A DNA stretch of 64,000 nt from a bacterium (lineage in GTDB: Bacteria > Bacillota_I > Bacilli_A > Mycoplasmatales > Mycoplasmoidaceae), in the NCBI GenBank assembly GCA_017448105.1, contig JAFSMC010000001.1:1-64000 (forward strand), written 5' to 3'. Below are positions 41,057 to 50,275 of this stretch, one piece after another. Position numbers and translations under genes: made by a program. Below the pieces are notes generated by a model. That model saw only the letters and a program-made list of their open reading frames with translations, ran no database searches and was not told where the DNA came from. Position 1 is the first letter of the stretch. Each line of letters opens with the position of its first letter.

Positions 41057-41361
41057 TATTTTTCTCCTTTAGCAGCTTCAGCAGCAGCGTCTTCAGCTTT
41101 ATTATTTGAAGAGTGTTGTTTGAAAATACGGGTTAAAACAAATTCGCCTAGTTTGTAACCAACCATTTCATCAGTGACAAAAACATTAACAAAGTTTTTA
41201 CCATTATGAACAGCAAAAGTCAAACCAACAAATTCAGGGAAAATAGTTGACCTTCTTGATCAAGTTTTAATTGGTTTTTTGCTTCTTTCTTTTTTAGCTT
41301 TTTGAACTTTCTTCATTAAATGTGTATCACAAAAAGCACCTTTTTTATTACTACGTGACAT
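41056..41361 (-). CDS. rpsS: 30S ribosomal protein S19
   Basis: 101 residues. [28 protein letters not shown] and [12 protein letters not shown] are S19 motifs. It ends with a short Ala/Glu extension ([12 protein letters not shown]). Confidence 0.95.
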
Positions 41362-41367
41362 GCTAAC

Positions 41368-42210
41368 CTACTTTCCATTTCTTCTTCTAACAATGTAAAT
41401 GTTTGAAGATTTCTTTTTATTTCTTGTTTTAACACCCATATGTCTTTTGCCTCATGGTGTTCTTGGTGCATCACGACCAACTGGTTGTCGACCTTCACCA
41501 CCACCATGTGGGTGATCATTAGGGTTCATTGCTGAACCTCTAACAGTTGGTCTAATTCCTAAGTGTCTAGAAATTCCGGCTTTACCTAAATTAATAATGT
41601 TGTGGTCGATGTTAGAAATAATCCCAATTGTTGCACGACATTGGTTTTTAATTTTTCTCACTTCACCACTAGATAATTTCACTAACATAAAATTACCACT
41701 TTCATCTTTACCTAAAACTTGAGCATTGCTTCCGGCTGAACGAATAAGTTTAGCGCCTTGACCTGGATTTAATTCAATGTTATGAACAAAGGTACCTTCA
41801 GGAATATTTTGAATTTCTAAGCAGTTGCCAGTTTTAATATCAACATTTGGTCCAGAAACAATAGTTTGACCAACTTTTAAGTCATGAGGAGCTAAAATGT
41901 ATTTCTTAGTTCCATCTTTATAACAAACTAGAGAAATAAAAGCAGTACGATTTGGATCATATTCAATTGTTTTTACTACCGCTTCAATTTTATCTTTATC
42001 TCTTCTAAAATCTATTTCACGGAAACGACGTTTATGACCTCCACCATGATGCCTAGTTGTAATAATTCCACGAGCGTTTCTGCCTGCTTCATTATGAATA
42101 CTTCTAGTTAGAGCTTTTAGAGGTTTACCAGTAGTAAGTTCTTTTTTGTAATCAATAGTTACATATGTTCGCTTACCACTTGATCTAGGTTTTCTATACT
42201 TCAATGACAT
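41368..42210 (-). CDS. rplB: 50S ribosomal protein L2
   Basis: 280 residues. The peptidyl-transferase-proximal signature [17 protein letters not shown] is present, as is [20 protein letters not shown] before the tail is Trp (RTPWGKRHMG). Standard length. Confidence 0.97.
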
Positions 42211-42231
42211 AACTTGTTACTGCCCCTTTCC

Positions 42232-42705
42232 CTAGTAATTCTTATTAGTTGATTTTTGTCAACTGGTTTTCTTATCTTCTGTTTTAACTTTTTCATTAAC
42301 TGGAGCAATAATTGGTTTTTTATCTTTAACTAAAGTAGCAGGAGAAATTTCTTTAGCTTTTTCTTCAACTGGTTTTTTGGTAGAAACTTTAGTACTTTTT
42401 GTTTTTGCTTCTAAATCTTCTTGACTAATAGCAATATCTTTACCTTTTGGCAAAGTAATGTAAGCGATTTTAAAAGTTTTCGTGTAACCAGGATGTAATG
42501 TACCAGTTTTAGTAACCACTGGTTTTCTAATCATTGTTGAAATTTTTAATGGAACAATATTAAAAATATTTTTAAAAGCTAAGGCAATTTCTGATTTATT
42601 AGCTTTAACATCGACAATAAAAGCATATTTCTTTAAAGTTAGTGCTTGGCCAGCATAGCTTTTTTCAGTTAAATACGGTTTAATAATAATGTTAGATAAT
42701 TGCAT
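42232..42705 (-). CDS. rplW: 50S ribosomal protein L23 with C-terminal extension
   Basis: 157 residues, about 60 more than typical. The core (SNIIIKPYLTEKSYA, FIVDVKANKSEIALAFKNIF) ends near residue 95. The tail is Lys/Glu/Thr rich and ends after a Trp TGA at the TAG 42232-42234. Its ATG overlaps the rplD stop (TAATG). Confidence 0.94.
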
Positions 42706-43364
42706 TATTTTTTACTCCTTTCGCAAAAGGCTTTTCATGTTTTTTGATCAAAAATAACAGTTTTAGCTCTTAAAAGATCATTAACAGAAACATTGCCAAA
42801 GGCTCGAGCAATAACTTTTTTAACATTTCTCACACATTGGAAAAGTTTTTGGTTATCTTTTGAATAAACGAATAAAGAATAATGGTCATTTATTTTGTTA
42901 TATTTTAGAATTTTCACTACATCACTAGTCTTTTGAGGATTTTTGTCTAGTAAATAGAAAGCTTTTTCTTTGTTTTTTATAGTTAAAGCTAATCTAAAAG
43001 CAAGATTAGCTGCTTTAACATTGGTCTTTAGACAATAATTTTTGTTTGGTTTGGGACCGAAACAAACACCACCACCTACTCAATGTGGATTACGAATCGA
43101 ACCTTGACGAGCATTACCACTATGTTTTTGTGGACGCGGTTTTTTACCACCACCTCTAACTTCAGCTTTAGTTAAAGTAGAATGAGTTGCTTGTCTTTTA
43201 TTAGCATTTTCTACTAAAATTTGGTCAAATAAAGCTTGTTGACCTTTTTTAATATCAACTAAAAGATAATCTGGAAGGGTAATAGGTTGCAAAATAACAC
43301 TACCACTTACAGTGTTATCTTTTTTATGAAGGTTAACTTTTTTAGTTTCAACTGACTTTTCCAT
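42705..43364 (-). CDS. rplD: 50S ribosomal protein L4
   Basis: 219 residues. The tunnel loop region shows [20 protein letters not shown] and [16 protein letters not shown]. The C-terminal alpha/beta part has [20 protein letters not shown]. Two TGA codons are Trp. In other bacteria L4 can repress its own operon. Confidence 0.95.
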
Positions 43365-43366
43365 AA

Positions 43367-44161
43367 TTATTTATCTTTCTTTTCACTAGCTGGTTGATTC
43401 TTTTGTTGAGCACTTTCTGCTTTGTCAATGACTTCATTAATTTTATGAAGAGCTTCTTTATCACTCAATTTTTCATTAGCAGTTTTAACAGCTTCAAGGT
43501 TTTGTTGAGTGATTAATACAGGAGCAACAATACTCTTTTTGTTCTTAGCAGAATTTTTAATACTTACTACTGAACCATTTGGTCCTGGAACAGCACCCAT
43601 GATAGTTATAGTGTGGTCTTCATTGTTAACAAACAAAACTAACAAGTTTTGAATGGTAACTTTTTCATGACCATAGTGACCAGACATTTTTTGGCCTTTT
43701 TTAACTCTTTGTGCTTGGCTACCACCACGACCCATAGCAATTGAACCTTGATAACGGTGCGGTCAACCAGCACCATGACTTAATGGACCGATTTTAAAGT
43801 TCCAACGTTTAATTGCACCAGTAAATCCACGACCTTTAGTTAAACCTTGAACATCAACATATTCTCCAGGTTTAAATTGACTAACATTGATTTCTGAACC
43901 AGCTTTTAAGTTTCCGTTTTTTTCTATTTCATAAAGAACATTGTAGTTGGTTTCACAATTATGTTTCTTAAAAATTCCTTGTTTAGCTTTGTTATTTTTC
44001 TTAGATTCAATACTATCAAATCCAACAACAACATTGTTGTTATCAGTTTTTTCATAAATAACTTTGTTTGGTTCACAATGAATAACCGTTGCTGGAAAAA
44101 CTTTTCCAGTAACATCAAACACTTGTAGCATACCTATTTTTTTACCTAAAATGTACTTCAT
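43367..44161 (-). CDS. rplC: 50S ribosomal protein L3 with C-terminal extension
   Basis: 264 residues. L3 signatures are [30 protein letters not shown] and SHGAGWPHRYQGS (TGA as Trp). About 50 residues after the core form a Lys/Gln/Glu-rich tail with helical character. Second gene of the S10 operon. Confidence 0.95.
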
Positions 44162-44178
44162 TGTTTACACCCTTTAAA

Positions 44179-44487
44179 CTAGAACTTGATTTTTACTTCA
44201 ATATTATTTGGCATATTAAGACGTTTTAACACATCCAATAAAGTTGGTGTGACATTTTCCAAAACAATTAAACGTTTGTGAGTACGTTTCTCAAATTGTT
44301 CCATTGATGGTTTGTTAACATGTGGAGCACGACAGATAGTGAAAATTTCTTTCCTTGTTGGGAAAGGAATTGGTCCTTTAATATCACAATTGTTGTTGCG
44401 AGCAATTTCAATGATCTTTCTGCAAGTTTGATCTAATGCAGCTTGATCATATGAAAAAATTTTTATTCTAAGTTCTTTGCTGGCCAT
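44179..44487 (-). CDS. rpsJ: 30S ribosomal protein S10
   Basis: 102 residues. LRIKIFSYDQAALDQTCRKI and IKGPIPFPTRKEIFTICRAPHVNK are the S10 motifs. First gene of the cluster of about 28 genes down to rplQ, all on this strand with little spacing. Confidence 0.96.
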   Translation of the reverse strand: MASKELRIKIFSYDQAALDQTCRKIIEIARNNNCDIKGPIPFPTRKEIFTICRAPHVNKPSMEQFEKRTHKRLIVLENVTPTLLDVLKRLNMPNNIEVKIKF

Positions 44488-44602
44488 AAATTATCAATAA
44501 TTCCCAATAATAAACTAACTATTTAAATGCTACAACACTTTTTGGTGTAACATCGCAAATAGTTTTTTTATTTTAATACATTTTTTAAACTTTTTTAAGT
44601 TT
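44488..44602 (-). promoter_or_regulatory. S10 operon promoter and leader
   Basis: On the minus strand TGTATTAAAAT (TATTAA at 44573-44578) is the best -10 candidate, giving a leader of about 80 bases. Within it TACAC and GTGTTGTA form an imperfect hairpin near 44533-44550. Upstream lies AAACTT/AAGTTT around TTTT (44587-44602). A leader hairpin suggests autogenous control such as L4 exerts elsewhere, but this is not established here. Confidence 0.4.
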
Positions 44603-44785
44603 TTTTGAAAACTTATTACAGTTATCATATGAATATAAACACAAAAATATAAGATGAAAAATTCAAATCATTTAGGTTAGAGAAAACCAATTTATACTAG
44701 GACAAACAATCTTTATTAATATACATGTAAAGCATAGTAGTGGCATGTCAATAATTGAACATCCATCACAAAAGGTTCTTAAAAG
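44603..44785. other. intergenic region between rpsJ and sufC
   Basis: No gene is clearly recognisable. A 21-codon ORF beginning at the ATG at 44744 runs into the sufC start region (peptide MSIIEHPSQKVLKRW and a few more) but has no Shine-Dalgarno. The region probably contains the suf promoter. Confidence 0.4.
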
Positions 44786-44802
44786 ATGATATCTAAATAT
44801 TG

Positions 44803-44808
44803 TATGAT
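44803..44808 (+). promoter_or_regulatory. possible -10 box of the suf operon
   Basis: TATGAT ends 10 bases before the ATG at 44819, matching the spacing of other probable leaderless genes in this window. It argues for the 44819 start over the in-frame ATGs at 44786 and 44804. Confidence 0.4.
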
Positions 44809-44818
44809 AATATTAAAA

Positions 44819-45598
44819 ATGAAATTAGTAAAACACAATACTTTACAACTTAAAAATTTATCAGTTGATGTTGGAAATAAACAAATTTTAAAAAACATTA
44901 ACTTAAAAGTAAAAACTGGAGAGGTCGTTGCTATAGTGGGACCAAATGGAGCTGGTAAAAGTAGTTTATTTAAAACAATCTTGCATCATTATGCCTTTAA
45001 AATCACGAAAGGTCAAGTTATTTTTAACAATAAAGTTATCAATAAGTTAGAAACGAATGAAATTGCTAAACTTGGTTTTTACTACTTGCCACAAAATCCT
45101 TTAGAGCTAGAAGGAATTAAAGTTCTTGATTTGTACAAATCAATTTGTAAAGTTAACAACTTAAACTATGACCCATTCGATTTGTATAAAAAAGTTACTC
45201 CTCAATTTAAAAAATTCAACTTAGACTTAGAACTATTAGAAAGAAATAGCAATGTTAACTTCTCTGGGGGTCAAAAAAAGAAAAATGAAATTATTCAAAT
45301 GTCTTTACTTAACCCAAAAATCTTGTTGTTAGACGAAATTGACTCAGGTTGTGACATTGATAGTCTGAAAACTATTGCTAAAGAAATAAACAAAATTAAA
45401 AAAGATAAGATTATTCTTTTGATTACCCATCAAAAGAATTTGATTGAATTTATTAAACCAAACAAATTTATCTTAATTAATGAACATAAAATTACTAAAA
45501 GTAGTGATACTAAAGACCTACTAAAAATCTTAGAACATGGATTTGGTCAAAACATTAAAAATCAAGTAACTGGTGTAACTTTAAAACATGCATTCTAG
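44819..45598 (+). CDS. sufC: Fe-S cluster assembly ATPase SufC
   Basis: ABC-type ATPase of the SufBCD scaffold. From ATG 44819 it has 259 residues: Walker A GPNGAGKSS, Q-loop PQNP, signature FSGGQKKKNEI, Walker B with the SufC-specific LLDEIDSGCDIDSLK, and H-loop LITHQKN. The DEIDSG(L)DID motif separates SufC from transport ATPases. In-frame upstream ATGs at 44786 and 44804 are less likely. sufD starts 11 bases before its end. Confidence 0.95.
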   Translation: MKLVKHNTLQLKNLSVDVGNKQILKNINLKVKTGEVVAIVGPNGAGKSSLFKTILHHYAFKITKGQVIFNNKVINKLETNEIAKLGFYYLPQNPLELEGIKVLDLYKSICKVNNLNYDPFDLYKKVTPQFKKFNLDLELLERNSNVNFSGGQKKKNEIIQMSLLNPKILLLDEIDSGCDIDSLKTIAKEINKIKKDKIILLITHQKNLIEFIKPNKFILINEHKITKSSDTKDLLKILEHGFGQNIKNQVTGVTLKHAF

Positions 45599-46184
45599 TA
45601 TTATTCAAGATGATAAAAAAACATATGTTTTTGATTTAAAGGATAATCAAAAATTTAATCTTTTAATCTTTACTGATAACAAAAAAAATATTAACCTAAA
45701 AATAAAAATCAATTTAGCCAAAAAAAATATTGTTAACATTTATGGTTTAGATTTAAACAAAGAAAAGGAAAAAAAATATTCTATTGATATTTATCACAAT
45801 GACAATCATTCTATATCTAATATTTCTTTCTTAAGTCTAGCTAAAAACCAAGCTAAAACTTGCATTTATTGCCAATCTTACAATAAAAAAGGCAAAATCA
45901 ATAACAAAATCAACCAAAACATTACAGGATTTATTTTAGATGATAAATCATCAATTGTTTCTATACCATCATTAGATATTAATGATAACAATGTGGTTGC
46001 TAACCACATTGTTAATGTTGGACAAATCAACCCAAATACCTTCTTTTATCTAGGTTCAAAAGGTTTTACCAAACAAGAAGTATATTCTTTACTAATTAAT
46101 GGTTTTAAATCACAAATAATAAAAGATTTCCCTAAACAGCAAAAAAGTATAATTTATTCAATTGATAATTTCTTTGTTGGATAA
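45588..46184 (+). CDS. sufD: SufD-like scaffold protein, half size
   Basis: 198 residues against about 420 for typical SufD. The second half has the SufB/SufD C-terminal pattern: PSLDINDNNVVANHIVNVGQ, then FFYLGSKGFTKQEV. What is missing is most of the right-handed beta-helix and N-terminal domain. It overlaps sufC and precedes sufS, so it belongs to the operon. It could still form the SufB-SufD contact that receives the nascent cluster (inference). A Cys pair (CIYCQS) lies in the middle. Confidence 0.82.
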   Translation: MHSSIIQDDKKTYVFDLKDNQKFNLLIFTDNKKNINLKIKINLAKKNIVNIYGLDLNKEKEKKYSIDIYHNDNHSISNISFLSLAKNQAKTCIYCQSYNKKGKINNKINQNITGFILDDKSSIVSIPSLDINDNNVVANHIVNVGQINPNTFFYLGSKGFTKQEVYSLLINGFKSQIIKDFPKQQKSIIYSIDNFFVG

Positions 46185-46190
46185 ATTAAA

Positions 46191-47387
46191 ATGAACTTAA
46201 AAAATGATTTTCCTTGATTAGTTAAAAATAAATACATTTATTTTGACAATGGTGCTACAACATTAAAACCTAATTGTGTAATTGATGCTATCAAAAAGTA
46301 TTATGTTGATTATGGAACTAATGTCCATAATCTTGATTCTAAGTTTTGCTATCAAACTTTTAAAGCTATTCAAAATGCCAGACAAACTATTGCTAGTATT
46401 TTTAATGCTCAAGCAAAAAATGTTGTTTTTTGTTCGGGGGCTACAGAAGGTTTATCATTAATTGCTCATGGTTTAGCTCATGTTCTTCCTAAAAATAGTG
46501 AAGTATTACTAAATGATTTTGAACATGCTAGCAATTTAATCCCATGACAACATGAAACAAAAAGCAAACATTTCAAACTAAAATTTGCTAAATTACAATC
46601 TAAAAAAATTGAGGATAGCATTTTTAATGCCATTTCTAGCAAAACAAAAGTTGTTTCTATTGCTTTAACAAGCAATGTGTATGGTAACATGGTTGATTAC
46701 AAAACATTAGTAACAAAAATTAGAAAAAAATGAAAAGATATTGTGATTATTGCTGATGCAGCGCAATATATTCCATATAAAAATGTTGATACTAAATGTG
46801 GAATTGACTTCGTAGTTTGTTCAGCTCATAAAATGTTAGGACCAACTGGTATTGGAGCAGTATATGTTGCTAATAAATGATTAAACATTCTTCCACCACT
46901 AAGATTTGGTGGAGGAATGAACGAAGTAATTTCACATTCTTCTTTCACTTATGCTCATGAATTTGAAAAATTTGAAGGAGGTTCATTACCTTCTGCCCAA
47001 ATTTTGGGTTGACAAGCAGCAATCAAATATCTAAACAAGGTTGGGAGAGAAAAAATCTACCAGCATGGTTTAGAACTAAAAAAATATTTTGTCAAACGAG
47101 CTAAAGAAATCAAAAATTTAATCATTTTTAACCCAAATACCCCATTATCAATTATCTTAATCAACTATAAGAAAGTACACAGTCAAGATTTTGCTAATTG
47201 ATTAGGATCTAAAGGTTTTATTGTCAGAGCTGGTTTAAGCTGTGCTAAACTATCAAAACACCCTCTGAAGGTAGATAACTTTGTTAGAGTAAGTTTATAT
47301 CTTTACAATACTAAACAAGAAATTGATAAGTTTATCAACACTGTTAAAAAGTTTAAACATGGTGATGAACTTAGTACAATAATTTAG
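46191..47387 (+). CDS. sufS: cysteine desulfurase SufS
   Basis: PLP enzyme that takes sulfur from cysteine. The 398-residue protein reads through many Trp TGA codons. YFDNGATTLKP opens the fold, SAHKMLGPTGIGA carries the PLP Lys, RFGGGMNEV follows, and the persulfide Cys is in VRAGLSCAK. SufU follows 4 bases later, the usual pairing in Gram-positive bacteria. It may also feed TtcA and other thiolation enzymes. Confidence 0.95.
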
Positions 47388-47391
47388 TCTT

Positions 47392-47844
47392 ATGACAATC
47401 CAAGAAAATTTAATTCGCCAAACTATTATTGAACACTATGAACATCCTAAAAATAAGGTGACTAATTCTTTTATCAAAAAGAATAAGGATTATGCTAAAG
47501 GACATAGTGATTCGCCTTCTTGTATTGACAATATTGACAGTTTTGTTAAAATCAAAAATGATAAAATTATTGATGTTAAATTTGCTGGGATAGGTTGTGC
47601 TATTTGCACTTCAAGTACTGATCTAATGGCGATAGAACTAACTAATAAACCACTAAAACAAGCTAAATCTATCATTAATAATTACTTAGCTATGATTAAA
47701 AATGATAAATATCGCGAAAAAAACGTTAAAAAACTTATTTTCTTTAAAAATGTTAACAAACAACCCAACAGAATTAAATGTGCTACAACAGGAATTTTAG
47801 CTATTTCTAAAGCAATTGATAATTATGAAAAAAGCAAAAAATAA
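47392..47844 (+). CDS. sufU: SufU-type sulfur transfer protein
   Basis: 150 residues, with three conserved Cys sites: DSPSCIDN, GIGCAICTSS and IKCATTG. The spacing fits SufU, a zinc-dependent sulfur acceptor of SufS, rather than a scaffold IscU. A TxxL-like segment and YEHPKN near the start are typical. It overlaps sufB by 20 bases. Confidence 0.92.
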   Translation: MTIQENLIRQTIIEHYEHPKNKVTNSFIKKNKDYAKGHSDSPSCIDNIDSFVKIKNDKIIDVKFAGIGCAICTSSTDLMAIELTNKPLKQAKSIINNYLAMIKNDKYREKNVKKLIFFKNVNKQPNRIKCATTGILAISKAIDNYEKSKK

Positions 47845-49168
47845 ACAAAAATTTGCAAAAGGTCTAAGCAAACAAGTAATCATTAACATTTCTAAAATGA
47901 AGAATGAACCTAATTGAATGTTACAAAAACGTTTGCAAGCTTATGAAATCTTTTGCAAACTAAAAAACCCTAAATGAGGGCCTAATTTAGATCATATTAA
48001 TTTTAATGACTACATTTACTATGCTACAGAAACAAATAAAACTGCTTCTAAATGAGAAGATGTACCAAACAAAATTAAAAAAACTTTTAAGAAATTAAAG
48101 ATTGCTGAAGCTGAAGCTAAATTTCTTTCTGGAGTAAATAATCAATTTGATTCAGAAGTTGTTTACAATAAAATCCAAGATGAATTAAAGAAAAATGGAG
48201 TAATTTTTTGCAATATTGAAAAAGCCATTACCATTTGTCCTGATATTGTTAAAAAATATTTTGGTAAACTTGTTCCAGCTTCTGACAACAAATATGCAGC
48301 TTTAAATACTGCCGTTTGATCTGGTGGTAGTTTTATCTATATACCGAAAGGTGTTAAATTATCTAAGCCTTTACAAGCATATTTTAGGATCAACACAAGA
48401 AGTATTGGTCAATTTGAAAGAACCTTAATAGTTGTTGATGACAAAGCAATGCTTTCATATATTGAAGGCTGTACAGCCCCAATATACGATAAAAACAATT
48501 TACATGCAGCAGTAGTAGAAGTGTTTGTCAATAAAGACGCTTATTGTAAATACATTACTATCCAAAATTGATCAGATAATGTTTTGAATCTAGTTACCAA
48601 ACGAAGTATTGTCAAAAAAAATGGAATTATGGAATGGGTAGATGGTAATCTTGGTTCTAAATTAAATATGAAATACCCGTGCACCATTTTAAATGGTGAA
48701 CATGCAAAAGCTAATTGTATTTCAATTGCAATTGCTCATAAAGGTGTTATCCATGATGCTGGCGCTAAGATGATCCATCTAGCAAACAATACTAAAAGTA
48801 ATATCCTAGCTAAATCTATTGCTCATAATGGTGGTAGAGCTGATTATCGTGGTCTGGTCAGAATTAATAGAGGGGCAAAAAACTGTCAAGCAAATGTCAA
48901 GTGTGACACATTACTTTTAGACAACCATTCTTCAAGTAAAACTATTCCATTAGAAATTATTGATGATAATTCATCCTTTATTAAACATGAAGCTAAAATT
49001 ACTCAATTAGACAAAGAAAAAGAATTTTATTTAAGTACTAAAGGTTTTAGTAAAAAACAAATTAAAAATATGCTATCTTTGGGTTTCTTAGAACCATTTA
49101 GTAATGAGCTTCCTATGGAATATGCTGTAGAATTAAACCGCTTAGTTAATGACGATTTCTATTCATAA
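47825..49168 (+). CDS. sufB: Fe-S cluster assembly scaffold SufB
   Basis: 447 residues. [19 protein letters not shown], then the long beta-helix ([33 protein letters not shown]) and a C-terminal [20 protein letters not shown] are SufB signatures. Near-normal length, unlike its SufD partner. It starts within sufU, so translation is coupled. SufBCD builds clusters likely used by IspG, IspH, TtcA and MtaB of this window. Confidence 0.96.
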
Positions 49169-49171
49169 ACT

Positions 49172-50263
49172 ATGGCCAAAAAAAGAAAAAAGAAGAAAAG
49201 AAAAGTTATTTTCCATTTAGATCTTGACGCTTTTTTTGCATCAGTTGAAATGGCTAACAACCCAGAATATAAAAAAGTTCCACTAATAGTGGGAGGGAGA
49301 ACTAAAAAAGCAGTTGTTTCAACTTGCAACTATCTAGCCAGATCTTTTGGTATTAAAGCTGGTATGCCAATTTTCAAAGCATTAGAACTTTGCCCGCAAG
49401 CAACAGTTTTAAATGCTAACTATGAACTATATGAACAATATAGTGATGATTTTATCAAAATCATTAAAAAAACTTTTTGTCGAAAATGCGAACAAATTAG
49501 TATTGATGAATGTTTTCTTGATGTTACTAAATTAATTAAGAAAGATATGTTACCAATTAAGTTGGCAAAAATTATTCAACAAACTATTTTTAAGAAATTA
49601 AAAATAACTGTTTCAATTGGTATCAGCTACAATAAATTTCTTGCTAAGATGGCTAGTGATTGACACAAACCGTGTGGAATAACTGTTATTAACAAGAAAG
49701 ATGTAGAAAAAAAGATTTGGAGTTTACCAATCAACAAAATGTATTTTGTTGGGAAGGCAACTGCCATAGCAATGCATGAACTTGGAATCAAAACCATTGG
49801 TGATTTAGCAAAATATGAAAACTTCAAACTGCTAGAAGCAATTTTTGGTTCTGCTTGATTTGATTATTATTTAAATGCACATGGATTTGGTGATGATTTT
49901 GTTTCAACCAATAATAGTCCCCCAAAATCATTAAGTATTCAATTTACATTGCCTTCCCAAGCAAGCAATATTCAAGAATTAGAAGAATGGCTGAAATATC
50001 TAAGTCAACAATTAAGCCAAAAAACACAATTTCATGGTGTGTTTGGTCATGTTGTTTATGTTTATCTTAAATGTGCCAATAGAAGAATGATTACTAAACA
50101 AATATCAATCAAAGAACCTACTGATAGATACGACATTATTTATCAGCATGCTTCTTTTTTGCTTAATGAACATTATCAAAGAAGTGAAAATGTAAGATTG
50201 ATTGGCATAGGATTAGGTAAGCTAACAACTAAACCATGTATTAGGCAACGAACTATTTTTTAG
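49172..50263 (+). CDS. dinB: Y-family DNA polymerase (Pol IV type)
   Basis: Translesion polymerase of 363 residues. IFHLDLDAFFASVE carries the first metal-binding Asp residues, SIDECFLDVT the Asp-Glu pair, and SIGISYNKFLAKMASDWHKP the finger/palm boundary. HhH and little-finger domains follow. A strongly basic N-terminus (KKRKKKKRK) is unusual. Two TGA codons are Trp. It may use the suf promoter, as only 3 bases separate it from sufB. Confidence 0.93.
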
Positions 50264-50273
50264 TAAAAAATAG
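50253..50273. terminator. A/T-only bidirectional terminator between dinB and ileS
   Basis: CTATTTTTTA and TAAAAAATAG form a 21-base palindrome centred on G50263. The dinB stop TAG (50261-50263) is inside it, and the ileS stop begins 3 bases after it. It could end both convergent genes. Confidence 0.5.
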
Positions 50274-50275
50274 AA

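Noticed and set aside
44744-44809. 21-codon ORF as a suf leader peptide
   Set aside because: No Shine-Dalgarno, no Cys-rich or otherwise regulatory composition, and it overlaps the region needed for the suf promoter.
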